A stretch of 64,000 nt of DNA from Pseudomonas syringae. Its GTDB lineage: Bacteria; Pseudomonadota; Gammaproteobacteria; Pseudomonadales; Pseudomonadaceae. Below the pieces are notes generated by a model that was given only the letters and a program-made list of their open reading frames with translations, was not told where the DNA came from and did no database searches. Location: assembly GCF_001698815.1 (NCBI RefSeq), contig NZ_LGSI01000040.1, positions 1 through 64,000 of the forward strand, read 5' to 3'. A program made the position numbers and the translations under genes. Below are positions 9,106 through 18,600 of this stretch, piece after piece; within the stretch, counting starts at the first letter, position 1; each line of letters begins with the position of its first letter.

Positions 9106-10455
9106 TCACCGCTCCCGCAGTGCCTCGGTGCGGGCTTTCAGCACCGGTTTTAGCAGGTAGTCCATCACGCTTTTTTCGCCGGTGATGATGTCCACGGTGG
9201 CGATCATGCCGGGGATGATCAGCAGGGGTTTGGCGTCGTTGCCCAGGTGATTGCGATCGGTGCGCACCTGGATCAGGTAGAAGCTGTTGCCCTTGTCGTC
9301 GGTGATGGTGTCGGCGCCGATCAGTTCCAGTTTGGCGGGCAGGCCGCCATAAATGGTGTAGTCGTAGGCGCTGAACTTGACCATGGCTTTCTGGCCGGGG
9401 TGCAGGAACGCCACATCTTGCGGGCGGACCTTGGCTTCAATCAGCAGGTTGTCTTCCAGCGGCACGATTTCCACCAGATCGCTGCCCGGCTGGACCACGC
9501 CGCCGATGGTGTTGACCTTGAGCATCTTGACGATCCCGTGCACTGGAGAGACCACCGTGGTGCGGGTCACGCGATCGTCGATGGCGATGCTGTTGGCGCT
9601 GATCTTGGACAAGTCCGAGCGTTTTTCATTGAGCTCCTTCGACGCATCGGAACGGAACGCGAATTCCGATTCCTGAACCTTGCTCTTGATCTCGTTGATC
9701 GCCGATTCAGCGCGTGGAATCGCCAGGGTCGTGGCGTTCATGGAGCCGCGAATTTCAACGGCGCTGCGTTTCAGGCGCAGGATTTCCACCGGCGAAACCG
9801 CACCAGACCCCACCAGCGGCGTGGACATGTTCAACTCCTGCTGAACCAGACCGAGGCTGTTGCGGTATTGATCCTGCTTGGAACGAAACTCCGCCAGTTC
9901 CTGGGTTTTCTGCCGCAGCTGTTCGTTGAGCGTGCGTTGCTCGCTGGCCAGGCGGCGTTGCCGGGATTGATACAGCGCCAATTCGTCCGCCGCCACCTGC
10001 GGCGCCTTGGCGATGACTTCATCGGAAAGCTTGAAAGGTCGTCCCTCAGCCTCGGCGGACAGGCGTTCAACCTGGGCGGTCAAGGTGTAGCGGTCCACCT
10101 CGCTTTCACCCTTGTTCGAGCGAAAGCGCGTGTCATCCAGGCGCAGCAGGGTTTCGCCCTTGTTGACCATCTGCCCTTCGCGGACAAAAATCTCGGTGAC
10201 GATGCCGCCTTCCAGGTTCTGGATGACCTGAATCTTGCTCGACGGAATCGCCTTGCCTTCGCCCATGGTCACTTCTTCGAGGACGGCGAACTTTGCCCAG
10301 ACCAGCGCGGTGACGATCAGGGCGCCAATGACCCAGACGGTCGCCCGTGAAGTCCGCGATGCATCCTGGTTCAAGGCGCCGGCCCGGTAAGGGATGAATT
10401 CAAGGTCGTCGCGCAGGCGCGGGTTGAAATAACGCGGAGTTTGAGTGGTTGCCAT
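9106..10455 (-). CDS. Type I secretion membrane-fusion (adaptor) protein, HlyD/LapC family
   Basis: Periplasmic adaptor that bridges an inner-membrane ABC exporter and a TolC-like channel. The 449 residues contain a short cytoplasmic tail, one transmembrane helix (about 39-57), a lipoyl-like segment (about 72-110), a long coiled-coil hairpin (about 120-290) and the second lipoyl half plus beta-barrel. This is the standard HlyD layout. GGAG lies 8 bases before the ATG. It is the last gene of a three-gene operon, 12 bases after the ABC transporter, and divergent from the adhesin gene at 14423. By context its cargo is that adhesin. It is equivalent to LapC/MapC of P. fluorescens; which of the two cannot be decided by eye. 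Confidence 0.92.
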   Translation of the reverse strand: MATTQTPRYFNPRLRDDLEFIPYRAGALNQDASRTSRATVWVIGALIVTALVWAKFAVLEEVTMGEGKAIPSSKIQVIQNLEGGIVTEIFVREGQMVNKGETLLRLDDTRFRSNKGESEVDRYTLTAQVERLSAEAEGRPFKLSDEVIAKAPQVAADELALYQSRQRRLASEQRTLNEQLRQKTQELAEFRSKQDQYRNSLGLVQQELNMSTPLVGSGAVSPVEILRLKRSAVEIRGSMNATTLAIPRAESAINEIKSKVQESEFAFRSDASKELNEKRSDLSKISANSIAIDDRVTRTTVVSPVHGIVKMLKVNTIGGVVQPGSDLVEIVPLEDNLLIEAKVRPQDVAFLHPGQKAMVKFSAYDYTIYGGLPAKLELIGADTITDDKGNSFYLIQVRTDRNHLGNDAKPLLIIPGMIATVDIITGEKSVMDYLLKPVLKARTEALRER

Positions 10456-10467
10456 AAGTGTTGCTCC

Positions 10468-12624
10468 TTAAACCGAGGCTGAGCCGATCTGGCCTTTGCG
10501 CAATGCTTCGATGACCGCGTCCTTGGGGCCATCGGCGACGATCCTGCCGCTGTCCATGACCACCAGCCGGTCGACCAGGGTCAGCATCGACATGCGGTGA
10601 GTGACCAATAGCAGGGTTTTGCCGGGCATCAGTTCATACAGATGCTGGCGCAGGACGTCTTCGCTGCCGTTGTCCATGTGGCTGGTGGGTTCGTCGAGCA
10701 GCATGATTGGCGGGTCAAGCAGCAGGGCGCGGGCCAGCAACACGGCCTGCCGCTGACCACCGGAAAGCAGCTGGCCGCGCTCGCCCACCGGCCGGTCGAA
10801 ACCTTGCGGGTGACGCAGAGCCAGCTCATCGACGCCGGTGATGCGTGCGACTTCCAGCATTCGTGTATCGCTGATGTAGCGCGCGCCCAGCGTCAGGTTG
10901 TCCCGCAGGCTACCGGCCAGCAGCGGCAGATCGTGGGCGACATAGCCGATCTGTTGGCGCAGGTCAGCGATGTCCAGTTGGCGCAGGTCCAGATTGTCGA
11001 GCAGCAACTGGCCTTCGTCTGGCTCATAGAAGCCCATCATCAGCCGCGCCAGGGTGCTTTTCCCCGAACCGCTGCGGCCGATGATGCCGATACGTTCGCC
11101 AGACCGGACCTTGAAGTTGATGCCTGACAGCGCTTCCGCCCCTTGCTTGCCATAACGGAAACTCACCTGGCTGAAACTGATGGCGCCCAACAGCGGCGTG
11201 CGCTCCAGGGATCGCTGGGCAGCATCACGTTCCTGGGGCAAGGACATCAACGCGTCGGTGCTTTTCATGGTCAGCTGCGCTTGCTGGTAGCGGGTGATCA
11301 AACCGGCGATCTGCCCCAGCGGCGCTAGGACCCGGCTGCCGAGCATATAAGTCGCCACCAGCGCACCGACGCTGAGATTGCCGGCGACGATGCTGTACAC
11401 CCCGGCGACGATGGTCGCCATGCCGGAAAACTGCTGCACGAACAGCGTGCCATTGCTGGCCAGCGCAGCGAGATTGCGGGCGTGGCTGTCCAGTTGGGTG
11501 AGCGCGCCGTGGGTGGTTTCCCACTGATGCTGGCGCTGGCTTTCGGCGCCGCAGGCCTTGAGGGTTTCCAGACCGCCGAGGGTTTCGATCAGCAAAGCCT
11601 GGCGTTCGGCACCCAGGCTCAGGCTTTTTTGCACGGTATCGCGCAGGCGAATCTGGATCAGCCAGGCGAACAGAATCGTCAATGGAAAGGCCAGCAGTGG
11701 AATCACCACCAGCCAGCCGCCGAGCAGACCGATCACTGCCAGCATCAAGGCGGCGAAGGGCAGGTCGATCATGCTGGTCAAGGTGACGGCGGTGAGAAAC
11801 TCCCGCAGACCTTGAAAGTCGTGAATGCTTTGGGCGAAGCCGCCGACCGTGGCCGGACGCGCCTTCATGGCCATGCCGGTGATGCGTTCGAACAGTGTTG
11901 CGGAAAGAATTACGTCGGTTTTGCGGCCCGCCTGATCCAGCAAATGCGCGCGGATCAAACGCAACGCCAGCTCGAACAGCGTGCCGACCAGCAAGCCGAT
12001 GGCCAGCACCCACAGCGTCGACAATGCCTGATTGGGCACCACGCGGTCATAGGTTTGCATGACAAACAGCGGCACCATCAAGCCCAGTACGTTAATCAAC
12101 AGGCTGGCGAGAATCGCATCGCTGTACAGCCAGCGGGACAATTTCAGAGTGTCGCGAAACCAGGCTTTGACCCGTGGCACCAGCGGCGCGCGCAGGTCTT
12201 CCAGCTCATGGCGCGGGCGGGCGAACAGCGCCTGGCCACTGTAGCGTTGGCTTAGTTCGTCACGAGTGACCCATTGTTCACCGCCATCGCTTTCGCAAGG
12301 CAGGATCAACGCACGGCCGTCTTCGCCCCAGCAGCGCAATACCGCGCAACTCTGCCCTTCGAGCAACAACAGGACCGGCAGGCTCAAGGTATCGATGGCG
12401 TTCAGCTCGCGGCGCAACCAGCGGGCTTGCAAACCGGCGCGGGCAGCGGCGCGCGGGAGTAAATCCGCGCTCAGACGCTGTTGCGCCAGCGGCAGGCCGG
12501 CGCTGAGGCTGGAACGACTGGCCGTGCGGTCGTGCAGCTTGCAAAGGATCAACAAACCGTCGAGCAACGGATCGTCAAAGCTTGAACGAGGGTCGAGAGG
12601 TAGAGGCAATTCCATGCTTGTCAC
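10468..12624 (-). CDS. Type I secretion ABC transporter, LapB-like (permease fused to ATPase)
   Basis: Exports large RTX adhesins. The 718 residues comprise an N-terminal C39-like domain (about 1-140) without the catalytic cysteine/histidine pattern of true peptidases, a six-helix permease (about 165-450), and an ATPase. The ATPase has Walker A GRSGSGKST (about 515), signature LSGGQRQ (about 620) and Walker B MLLDEPTS (about 645). A degenerate C39 domain is typical of LapB and HlyB-type exporters, which bind cargo instead of cleaving a leader. It lies 24 bases after the TolC-like gene and 12 before the adaptor. TTG/ATG choices near the start differ by only a few residues; the first ATG is used. 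Confidence 0.92.
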   Translation of the reverse strand: MTSMELPLPLDPRSSFDDPLLDGLLILCKLHDRTASRSSLSAGLPLAQQRLSADLLPRAAARAGLQARWLRRELNAIDTLSLPVLLLLEGQSCAVLRCWGEDGRALILPCESDGGEQWVTRDELSQRYSGQALFARPRHELEDLRAPLVPRVKAWFRDTLKLSRWLYSDAILASLLINVLGLMVPLFVMQTYDRVVPNQALSTLWVLAIGLLVGTLFELALRLIRAHLLDQAGRKTDVILSATLFERITGMAMKARPATVGGFAQSIHDFQGLREFLTAVTLTSMIDLPFAALMLAVIGLLGGWLVVIPLLAFPLTILFAWLIQIRLRDTVQKSLSLGAERQALLIETLGGLETLKACGAESQRQHQWETTHGALTQLDSHARNLAALASNGTLFVQQFSGMATIVAGVYSIVAGNLSVGALVATYMLGSRVLAPLGQIAGLITRYQQAQLTMKSTDALMSLPQERDAAQRSLERTPLLGAISFSQVSFRYGKQGAEALSGINFKVRSGERIGIIGRSGSGKSTLARLMMGFYEPDEGQLLLDNLDLRQLDIADLRQQIGYVAHDLPLLAGSLRDNLTLGARYISDTRMLEVARITGVDELALRHPQGFDRPVGERGQLLSGGQRQAVLLARALLLDPPIMLLDEPTSHMDNGSEDVLRQHLYELMPGKTLLLVTHRMSMLTLVDRLVVMDSGRIVADGPKDAVIEALRKGQIGSASV

Positions 12625-12648
12625 GGGCGTACTCCCTGGGCGGATGCA

Positions 12649-14004
12649 CTATTTCAGTTCGGGCAGGCGGGCTTCGCTTTTGACTTCCGTCAGCGCCAGC
12701 GCTTCGGCGGGCAGCACTACACGCTGCTTGCGCAGTAATTCGCCTTCGGTAGCCAGCACCCGGTACATGGCGAACTCTTCGGTGTAGCGCACTTCGGTAT
12801 AACGACGGCTGGCGTTGTACAGCTCGTTCTCACTGTCCAGCAGGTCAAGCAAGGTGCGTTGCCCGAGGCCGAACTGATCCTGATAAGCAGCGCGCACCCG
12901 AGTGGTGGTCTCAGCGTATTCACGGGCTACCGGGGTTTGTTGGCGGGCGTTGTTCATGGCGTTCCAGGCCAGGGACATGTTCTCGTTGAGCATGCGCAGG
13001 GCGTTATTGCGGATATCCATGGCCTGGCCGGTCTTGTAGGAATCCGAACGCAGGCGCGCCTTGTCGCGGTTGCCGTTGAACAGGTTGTAATTCATCACCA
13101 CGGCGGCTCGCCATTCGTTGTCGTGGCCTTCCTCGCCTTGCAGATTGTCGTTGGCGCCGACTGCCAGTTCGGCGTCGAAGCGCGGGTAGAACGGCGACTT
13201 GGCGATTTCGTACTGTTTCTCGGCGGCCTGCACATCGGCCTGGGCCGACTTCAGGTACGGGTTGTTGGCCAGCATGCTTTTCTGCGCATCGCTCAGGCTC
13301 AGCGGCACTTCACCCTTGATCGACGGTGGGGATTCCAGCTCGTCCGGCATGCGTCCCACGGCACTGAAGAAGTTCGCTTCGGCGTCGGCGAGGTCGACTT
13401 GCGCGGTATAGAAATTGTTTTCGGCCAATGCCCGACGGGCCCGTGACTGGTCGCGGTCGGCGGTGCTGCCTACGCCACGTTCGCTGCGCAAGCCGATCTG
13501 ATCGTTGATGCGCAAGTGGGCTTGCAGGTTGTTCTTGGCCAGGGTCAGCAGCTCCCGGCGCTTGAGGACTTCCAGATAGACCTCGATAGCCCGCAAGGCG
13601 AGGCTTTCCGAAGTGCCTTGCACGTAATAGGCGCGGGAGTTGACCACCGCCTTGGTGCGCCCGACTTCATTAGGGGTATTGAAACCATCGAACAACAACT
13701 GGCGCAGGCGCAGCTCCGACTGGGTGTAGTTCAGGGAGTTGTCGTCGTGGCCGTAGAGCGCGCGAGTCGTTGGACTGTCTACGCGCTGCCGGCCATAAGC
13801 GGCGATCAGATCCACGGTGGGCAAGTACCCGCCCTTGGCGACGTTCACATCCTCGTCTGCGGACAGTCGATTGTTCTTGCTGGCGTGGATTTCCGGGTGA
13901 TTGTCGATGGTGCTTTGAATCGCATCGGTCAAGGACATGGCTTGCGCTTGGGCACAGGCCACCGCCAACACGACTGCACTGTAGAGCGGGGTCAAATCGC
14001 GCAT
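12649..14004 (-). CDS. TolC-family outer-membrane channel, LapE/AggA-like
   Basis: Outer-membrane exit duct for type I secretion. The 451 residues start with a signal peptide (MRDLTPLYSAVVLAVACAQA, cleavage after AQA about residue 22). They continue with two OEP repeats rich in heptad-like helices ending near LGQRTLLDLLDSENELYNA, the usual second-repeat landmark. It is the first gene of the exporter operon and is transcribed away from the adhesin gene, leaving a 418-base shared control region. Close relatives are LapE and AggA of plant-associated Pseudomonas. Confidence 0.92.
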   Translation of the reverse strand: MRDLTPLYSAVVLAVACAQAQAMSLTDAIQSTIDNHPEIHASKNNRLSADEDVNVAKGGYLPTVDLIAAYGRQRVDSPTTRALYGHDDNSLNYTQSELRLRQLLFDGFNTPNEVGRTKAVVNSRAYYVQGTSESLALRAIEVYLEVLKRRELLTLAKNNLQAHLRINDQIGLRSERGVGSTADRDQSRARRALAENNFYTAQVDLADAEANFFSAVGRMPDELESPPSIKGEVPLSLSDAQKSMLANNPYLKSAQADVQAAEKQYEIAKSPFYPRFDAELAVGANDNLQGEEGHDNEWRAAVVMNYNLFNGNRDKARLRSDSYKTGQAMDIRNNALRMLNENMSLAWNAMNNARQQTPVAREYAETTTRVRAAYQDQFGLGQRTLLDLLDSENELYNASRRYTEVRYTEEFAMYRVLATEGELLRKQRVVLPAEALALTEVKSEARLPELK

Positions 14005-14422
14005 GAGTACTTCTCCCTAAGTAGTAATGTTCAGTTCGCCATAAAAATGGCGTTTTCAGCGATGGAAACCGTATCAGGTTTGTAACATCACAGCTAAGAA
14101 CAACTTTGGGCGTTACCAAGACGTTTTTTTCATAACCCTTATGCCAAAAAAAACTTATGCGTTTTTTCAAACAGCAGCGATTGTTGGTTGGCTTGATCGA
14201 ATAAATACAGGTGGTTAAGGCGTCTGAATAGCTTTAGTTGGCTTTATGGCGATATTTTGACTGGCTGGAATTGGCTGATTTTTAAAGCAAATATCTCGAT
14301 TTTCTGAGTGTCAGTATTTTGTCGTATCTGAAAATTCAGCGGGTCTGCGTAACGCGCCAGAAGCATTTTCAAGCGAATTTGTAAGGTTTGCGGACCTGAT
14401 TGTTGTGATTAATGGAGGGAAT
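14005..14422. promoter_or_regulatory. Divergent control region between exporter operon and adhesin gene
   Basis: No gene is seen. The 418 bases are clearly A/T-richer than the flanks (poly-T and poly-A runs at 14125-14170; ATATTTT, AAATATC near 14250-14300), as expected for promoters reading both ways. TTGGCT occurs several times (14188, 14238, 14271) without clear spacing. No convincing sigma-70 or sigma-54 box or FleQ-like site could be assigned by eye. GGAGGG at 14414-14419 is the ribosome-binding site of the adhesin. Confidence 0.55.
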
Positions 14423-17400
14423 ATGGCCAGGCTCATCGGTACGGTGCGACAAGTGGTAGGGGAAGTTTTTGCAGTCTCGGGGGACGGCACGCGACGCGCC
14501 TTGCAGCCAGGTGATCGGCTGTTTGCGGGAGAGCAACTGCAGACCGGCGCTAATGGCGCGGTGGCCGTGCATCTGGCAGCCGGTGGCGAACTGACGCTCG
14601 GGCGCGACAGCAAGCTGCCGCTCACGGCGCAAATCCTTGCCAATCACGCCACCCATGTCGACACAGCGGACCCGATAACGCCGACCATCGCCCAGCTCAC
14701 CGAAGTCCAGCAGTTGCAGCAAGCGATTGCCGCCGGTGCCGATCCGACGCAGGTCAGCGACGCGCCGGCTACCGGTCCCGACAATCCCGGCGGTGCTCCC
14801 GGCGCATTGGGTGGTGGCCATTCGATTGTGCTGCTGACGGAAGCCGGTGGCGTGGTGACCCCGGTGATCGGCTTCCCGACGGCCGGATTCACCGACGTGC
14901 CGGAGTTTCCCGAAGGGCGGATCGAGGGCTTTCGCAACGCTTCGCCCGATGCGCCGCCGGTTGTCGTGCCGCCGATCATCGAGCCGCCTGCTCAACCTCC
15001 TGAGCAACCGCCGGTAGAACCGCCCATCGAACCGCCCGTAGTGACGCCCCCGACCGAGCCGCCGGTTGAACCGCCAACAGAGCCGCCGGTTACCCCGCCC
15101 GGTGAACCACCGGTTGAACCCCCGGTAGAGCCGCCAGCCAATCACGGCGTCGAGCTATCCGGCGGCGCTCTGACCCTCAATGAAGCGAACCTGCCGTCGG
15201 GCTCGGCCAGTGATGGCGATGCTCTGACGCAGACCGGCAGTTTCAAGGTGACGGCCGTGGATGGGCTGCAGAACCTGACCGTGGGCGGCATTGTCGTGGT
15301 CAGCGGCGGTGTGGTCGCTGATTTTTCGCAACCCGTCACCACCGGCCTGGGCAATACCTTCAGCGTCACCGGTTATGACCCGGACACGGGAGAGGTGCGT
15401 TATAGCTACACCCTGAACGGCTCGACGCCACATCCCGACGGAGAGGGCGCCAACACCACCGGCGAGCAGATTACCGTGATTGCCACCGACGTTGATAACG
15501 ACTCGGCGACCAGCACGCTGGACATCACCATCGTCGATGACCTGCCGCAGGCCGCGAACATTGAAGTTGCCGTCACCACCGAGCCGGTCTGCACCAACCT
15601 GCTGCTGATTATCGACAATTCCGAGAGCATGAAAGACCCGTCCGGGGTGAACGGCTTGTCTCGCCTGGAGCTGGCCAAGCAGGCCATCAGTGAGTTGCTG
15701 GACAACTACGCTGCCATGGGCGACGTGAAAGTGCAGATCGTCTCGTTCAACAGCCAGGCCGGAGTGTTGAGTGATGTCTGGGTTGATGTCGCCACGGCGA
15801 AGAGCCTGATCAACGCGTTGGATGCAGGCAATGGCACCAACTACGATGCGGCGTTGGCGGGTGCGCAAGCCGCGTTTGTCACCGAGGGCAGCCTGGCCGG
15901 AGCCCAGAACCTTGCCTACTTCTTCTCGGACGGCAATCCAACCTTGTCGCCAACCCATACCAACCCCAATAGTCAGCCCAACCCGCAACAGGGCGACGGC
16001 ATTGACCCCGGTGAGCATGACGCGTGGGTGAGCTTTCTTGACAGCCATGGCATTGATGCCTACGCCATTGGCCTAGGCACCGATATCAGCGGGACTTATC
16101 TTGACCCTATCGCCCATAACAACAATGCCCAGGGCAGTGGCAGTGCGGTGATCGTTACCGATCTCGGCCAGTTGAGCGCGGTGCTCACCGGTACTGTGCA
16201 AGGTGGCACCAGCGGCAGCCTGCTGAGCGGTGGCACATTCGGTGCCGACGGTGGGTTTATCCAGTCCATCACCGTCGACCAGACCGTCTATTCCTACGAT
16301 CCGAAAACCGGCGCTGTCACCGTACAAGGGACGGATCACGGCAGTTTCAACGCCACGACCGGCAACCTCACCGTCGTCAGCGATCACGGCGGGACGCTGG
16401 TGGTCAATGTGCTTAGCGGCGCGTTCACTTACACCCCGGCAAGCGAGGTGGGCAGTGCGGCGCTGACGGAACAGATCAGCTACGTGATCAGCGATAACGA
16501 CGGCGATCTGTCCGGTGCCAATCTGCTGATTCATGTTCCCGGCGGCCCCGTTGCGGATGAAGACCCGACAGCCGTTGCCGACCACATCATCACTAACGTG
16601 CTGTCATCGAACATCGAAGTGCCGGCGGCGCTGCTGCTGGTCAATGACGTCTCGGCCAACGGCGATCCTTTGAGCGCCACGCCGACGGTGTTCAACACCG
16701 GCTGGCAGGCACGGGGTGAAGATTTCTCCGCCAGTCACCTGAAGACCATCGATTTCGATGGCACCCGCGACAAGGTCAGCAACCAGCTGAAAACCCTGGA
16801 GCGCAGCGATTTTTTCAGCAACAGCGCGATTACCGCCATGGTCGTCCTGACCGGATACCTCGGCGCGTTCAGCGGTGCCCCGGCCAATGCTCACGATCAG
16901 TACAGCGTCGAGTTGAAAGCGGGGGAAACCGTATCGGTCGCCGTGCACAACGCCAACGATTCGATTGGCGTGCTTTGGCAGCTGGACCAGGGAGCGTTTC
17001 AGTCGCTGGATGCCGAGGGCACATTCACGGCCACTGAAGACGGCGTTTACCGAATCCTGCTGGTCAACCAACCCGATCCCGGTGTCAGCGACACCGGTGA
17101 GCACTACACGCTGAACCTGTCCATCGACTACAGCGCCGTTGATACCACGCCCACTTATGAAAGCCTTTACACCGTCAACGATGCGCACGGCGGCAGCGAC
17201 TCGGCGGCCGTAAGCATTGATTATCAGGAAGGCTGCACCCTGCAGGGCACCCAGGGTGATGACGTACTGATCGGTGGCGCGGGGGATGACAGCGTGTCGG
17301 GCGGCGATGGTAACGATGTGCTCTACGGCGGTGCCGGTAATAACGACCTGTACGGCGATAACGGTAACGACGTGCTGTTCAGTGGGCCGGGCAACGATGT

Positions 17401-18022
17401 CATGGATGGCGGCGCGGGCAACAACACGGCCAGCTATGCATTGGCGACTTCCGGCGTCACCGTCACCAGCGCCTCGACAGAGCCGCAAGACACGGGGGGC
17501 GCAGGCACCGACAGGTTGATCAACATCCAGAACCTCATCGGGTCGAACTATGACGATCATTTGACCGGCGACTGGGAAGCCAACGTGATCAACGGCGGGC
17601 AGGGTAACGACGTGTTAATCGGCGCTGCCGGTGACGACACGCTGACCGGCGGGCTGGGTGCCGACACCTTTCAATGGCTGGCGGGCGAAAGTGGCCATGA
17701 TCAGGTCACGGACTTCTCCATCGGCACCGACACGCTGGACCTCTCGCAATTGCTGCAGGGTATAAACGCTACCGGGGATTCACTGGAGGACTACCTGCAT
17801 TTCAAGGTGACTGGCAGCGGCGCGGATCTGGTGTCGAGCATCGAAGTGGGCCCAGGATCAGGTGCGGCGCCGACTCAGACCATTGATCTGGCGGGCGTCG
17901 ATCTGGCAACCCACTACGGCGTGACGCCGGGCTCCGGCGGCATGGTTGCTGGCGGCGCAGATACCGCGTCGATCATTACCGGCATGCTGGGGGATCATTC
18001 GATGAAGACGGATACGGTTTAA
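14423..18022 (+). CDS. Compact LapA-like RTX adhesin with retention module and VWA domain
   Basis: Predicted cell-surface biofilm adhesin of 1199 residues. Order: LapA-type N-terminal retention module (MARLIGTVRQVVGEVFAVSG..., 1 to about 110); a di-alanine in QAIAAGADPT (Ala103-Ala104-Gly105) matching the LapG protease site of LapA; a Pro/Glu-rich hinge (about 178-240); a bacterial adhesion domain; a von Willebrand A domain (about 391-590) with the MIDAS motif DNSES; VCBS/cadherin-like segments; RTX nonapeptides (GGAGDDSVSGGDGND, about 940-1000 and 1056-1080); and a C-terminal type I secretion signal (GADTFQW ... VTDFSIGTDTLDLSQLL). LapA itself exceeds 5000 residues, so nearly all extender repeats are absent. 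The ATG at 14423 has GGAGGG upstream; the in-frame GTG at 14405 is rejected. The exporter is divergent. The controllers lapD and lapG are not in this window. Confidence 0.9.
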   Translation: MARLIGTVRQVVGEVFAVSGDGTRRALQPGDRLFAGEQLQTGANGAVAVHLAAGGELTLGRDSKLPLTAQILANHATHVDTADPITPTIAQLTEVQQLQQAIAAGADPTQVSDAPATGPDNPGGAPGALGGGHSIVLLTEAGGVVTPVIGFPTAGFTDVPEFPEGRIEGFRNASPDAPPVVVPPIIEPPAQPPEQPPVEPPIEPPVVTPPTEPPVEPPTEPPVTPPGEPPVEPPVEPPANHGVELSGGALTLNEANLPSGSASDGDALTQTGSFKVTAVDGLQNLTVGGIVVVSGGVVADFSQPVTTGLGNTFSVTGYDPDTGEVRYSYTLNGSTPHPDGEGANTTGEQITVIATDVDNDSATSTLDITIVDDLPQAANIEVAVTTEPVCTNLLLIIDNSESMKDPSGVNGLSRLELAKQAISELLDNYAAMGDVKVQIVSFNSQAGVLSDVWVDVATAKSLINALDAGNGTNYDAALAGAQAAFVTEGSLAGAQNLAYFFSDGNPTLSPTHTNPNSQPNPQQGDGIDPGEHDAWVSFLDSHGIDAYAIGLGTDISGTYLDPIAHNNNAQGSGSAVIVTDLGQLSAVLTGTVQGGTSGSLLSGGTFGADGGFIQSITVDQTVYSYDPKTGAVTVQGTDHGSFNATTGNLTVVSDHGGTLVVNVLSGAFTYTPASEVGSAALTEQISYVISDNDGDLSGANLLIHVPGGPVADEDPTAVADHIITNVLSSNIEVPAALLLVNDVSANGDPLSATPTVFNTGWQARGEDFSASHLKTIDFDGTRDKVSNQLKTLERSDFFSNSAITAMVVLTGYLGAFSGAPANAHDQYSVELKAGETVSVAVHNANDSIGVLWQLDQGAFQSLDAEGTFTATEDGVYRILLVNQPDPGVSDTGEHYTLNLSIDYSAVDTTPTYESLYTVNDAHGGSDSAAVSIDYQEGCTLQGTQGDDVLIGGAGDDSVSGGDGNDVLYGGAGNNDLYGDNGNDVLFSGPGNDVMDGGAGNNTASYALATSGVTVTSASTEPQDTGGAGTDRLINIQNLIGSNYDDHLTGDWEANVINGGQGNDVLIGAAGDDTLTGGLGADTFQWLAGESGHDQVTDFSIGTDTLDLSQLLQGINATGDSLEDYLHFKVTGSGADLVSSIEVGPGSGAAPTQTIDLAGVDLATHYGVTPGSGGMVAGGADTASIITGMLGDHSMKTDTV

Positions 18023-18044
18023 CGCGTGCGCCAGCGCAGTTGCA

Positions 18045-18143
18045 GGAGCGAGGCTTGCCCGCGAAGGCGTTGATTCAGTCAGCTAAAACGTTGGCCGATA
18101 GACCCATTCGCGGGCAAGTCGGAACGCCGCCCGCTCGCTCCAA
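18045..18143. repeat. REP doublet with unequal arms
   Basis: The left arm GGAGCGAGGCTTGCCCGCGAA is standard. The right arm begins TTCGCGGGCAAG and ends GCTCGCTCCAAC, but about 14 extra bases (TCGGAACGCCGCCC) sit between the two parts. This looks like a chimera of two REP subtypes. It lies just after the adhesin gene, between convergent genes. Confidence 0.75.
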
Positions 18144-18194
18144 CGGGATTTGGCGAAAAACCGGCCTTACCGAAATACTGCAGATCACTGTTTT

Positions 18195-18590
18195 TTATTC
18201 CCGGGTCTTCTGCCGCAGGATATAAATCGTCACCAGCACCGCGCTGGTCAGCATGAAGCCGCGTGCCCAGGGCAGGGGGATCAGGTAGCAGGAAAAACCG
18301 ATGCTGATCCACATCAAGCCGATGGCGTAGACCTTGCCTCTGAGCGGAATGCCGTTGCCTTCGAGATAATCGCGAATCCACGGGCCGAGTCGTTTGTGAT
18401 TGACCAGCCAGTGATAAAAGCGCGGCGAGCTTCGGGCGAAGCACGCGGCGGCCAGCAGCAGAAACGGCGTGGTGGGCAGGATTGGCAGGAAAATGCCGAT
18501 CACACCCAGCGTCACGCTCACCCAGCCAACGGCTTGAAGGGCATAACGCACGAGCCGGTTACGACTCGTGCGGGGTGAATCTTGCGCCAT
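18195..18590 (-). CDS. YbaN-family (DUF454) inner-membrane protein
   Basis: 131 residues with the DUF454 signature: two hydrophobic segments near the N-terminus carrying LGVIGIFLPILPTTPFLLLAA, then FARSSPRFYHWLVNH and a C-terminal hydrophobic hairpin. The family consists of small inner-membrane proteins of unknown function. The start at 18590 gives the usual length. The gene lies 10 bases after the YecA-like gene on the same strand, so the two may be co-transcribed. Confidence 0.88.
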   Translation of the reverse strand: MAQDSPRTSRNRLVRYALQAVGWVSVTLGVIGIFLPILPTTPFLLLAAACFARSSPRFYHWLVNHKRLGPWIRDYLEGNGIPLRGKVYAIGLMWISIGFSCYLIPLPWARGFMLTSAVLVTIYILRQKTRE

Positions 18591-18600
18591 AGGCGCTGAC

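Noticed and set aside
14188..14276. Repeated TTGGCT words in the adhesin control region
   Set aside because: Spacing is irregular and no palindrome or known activator site is formed; judged a chance word in A/T-rich DNA.
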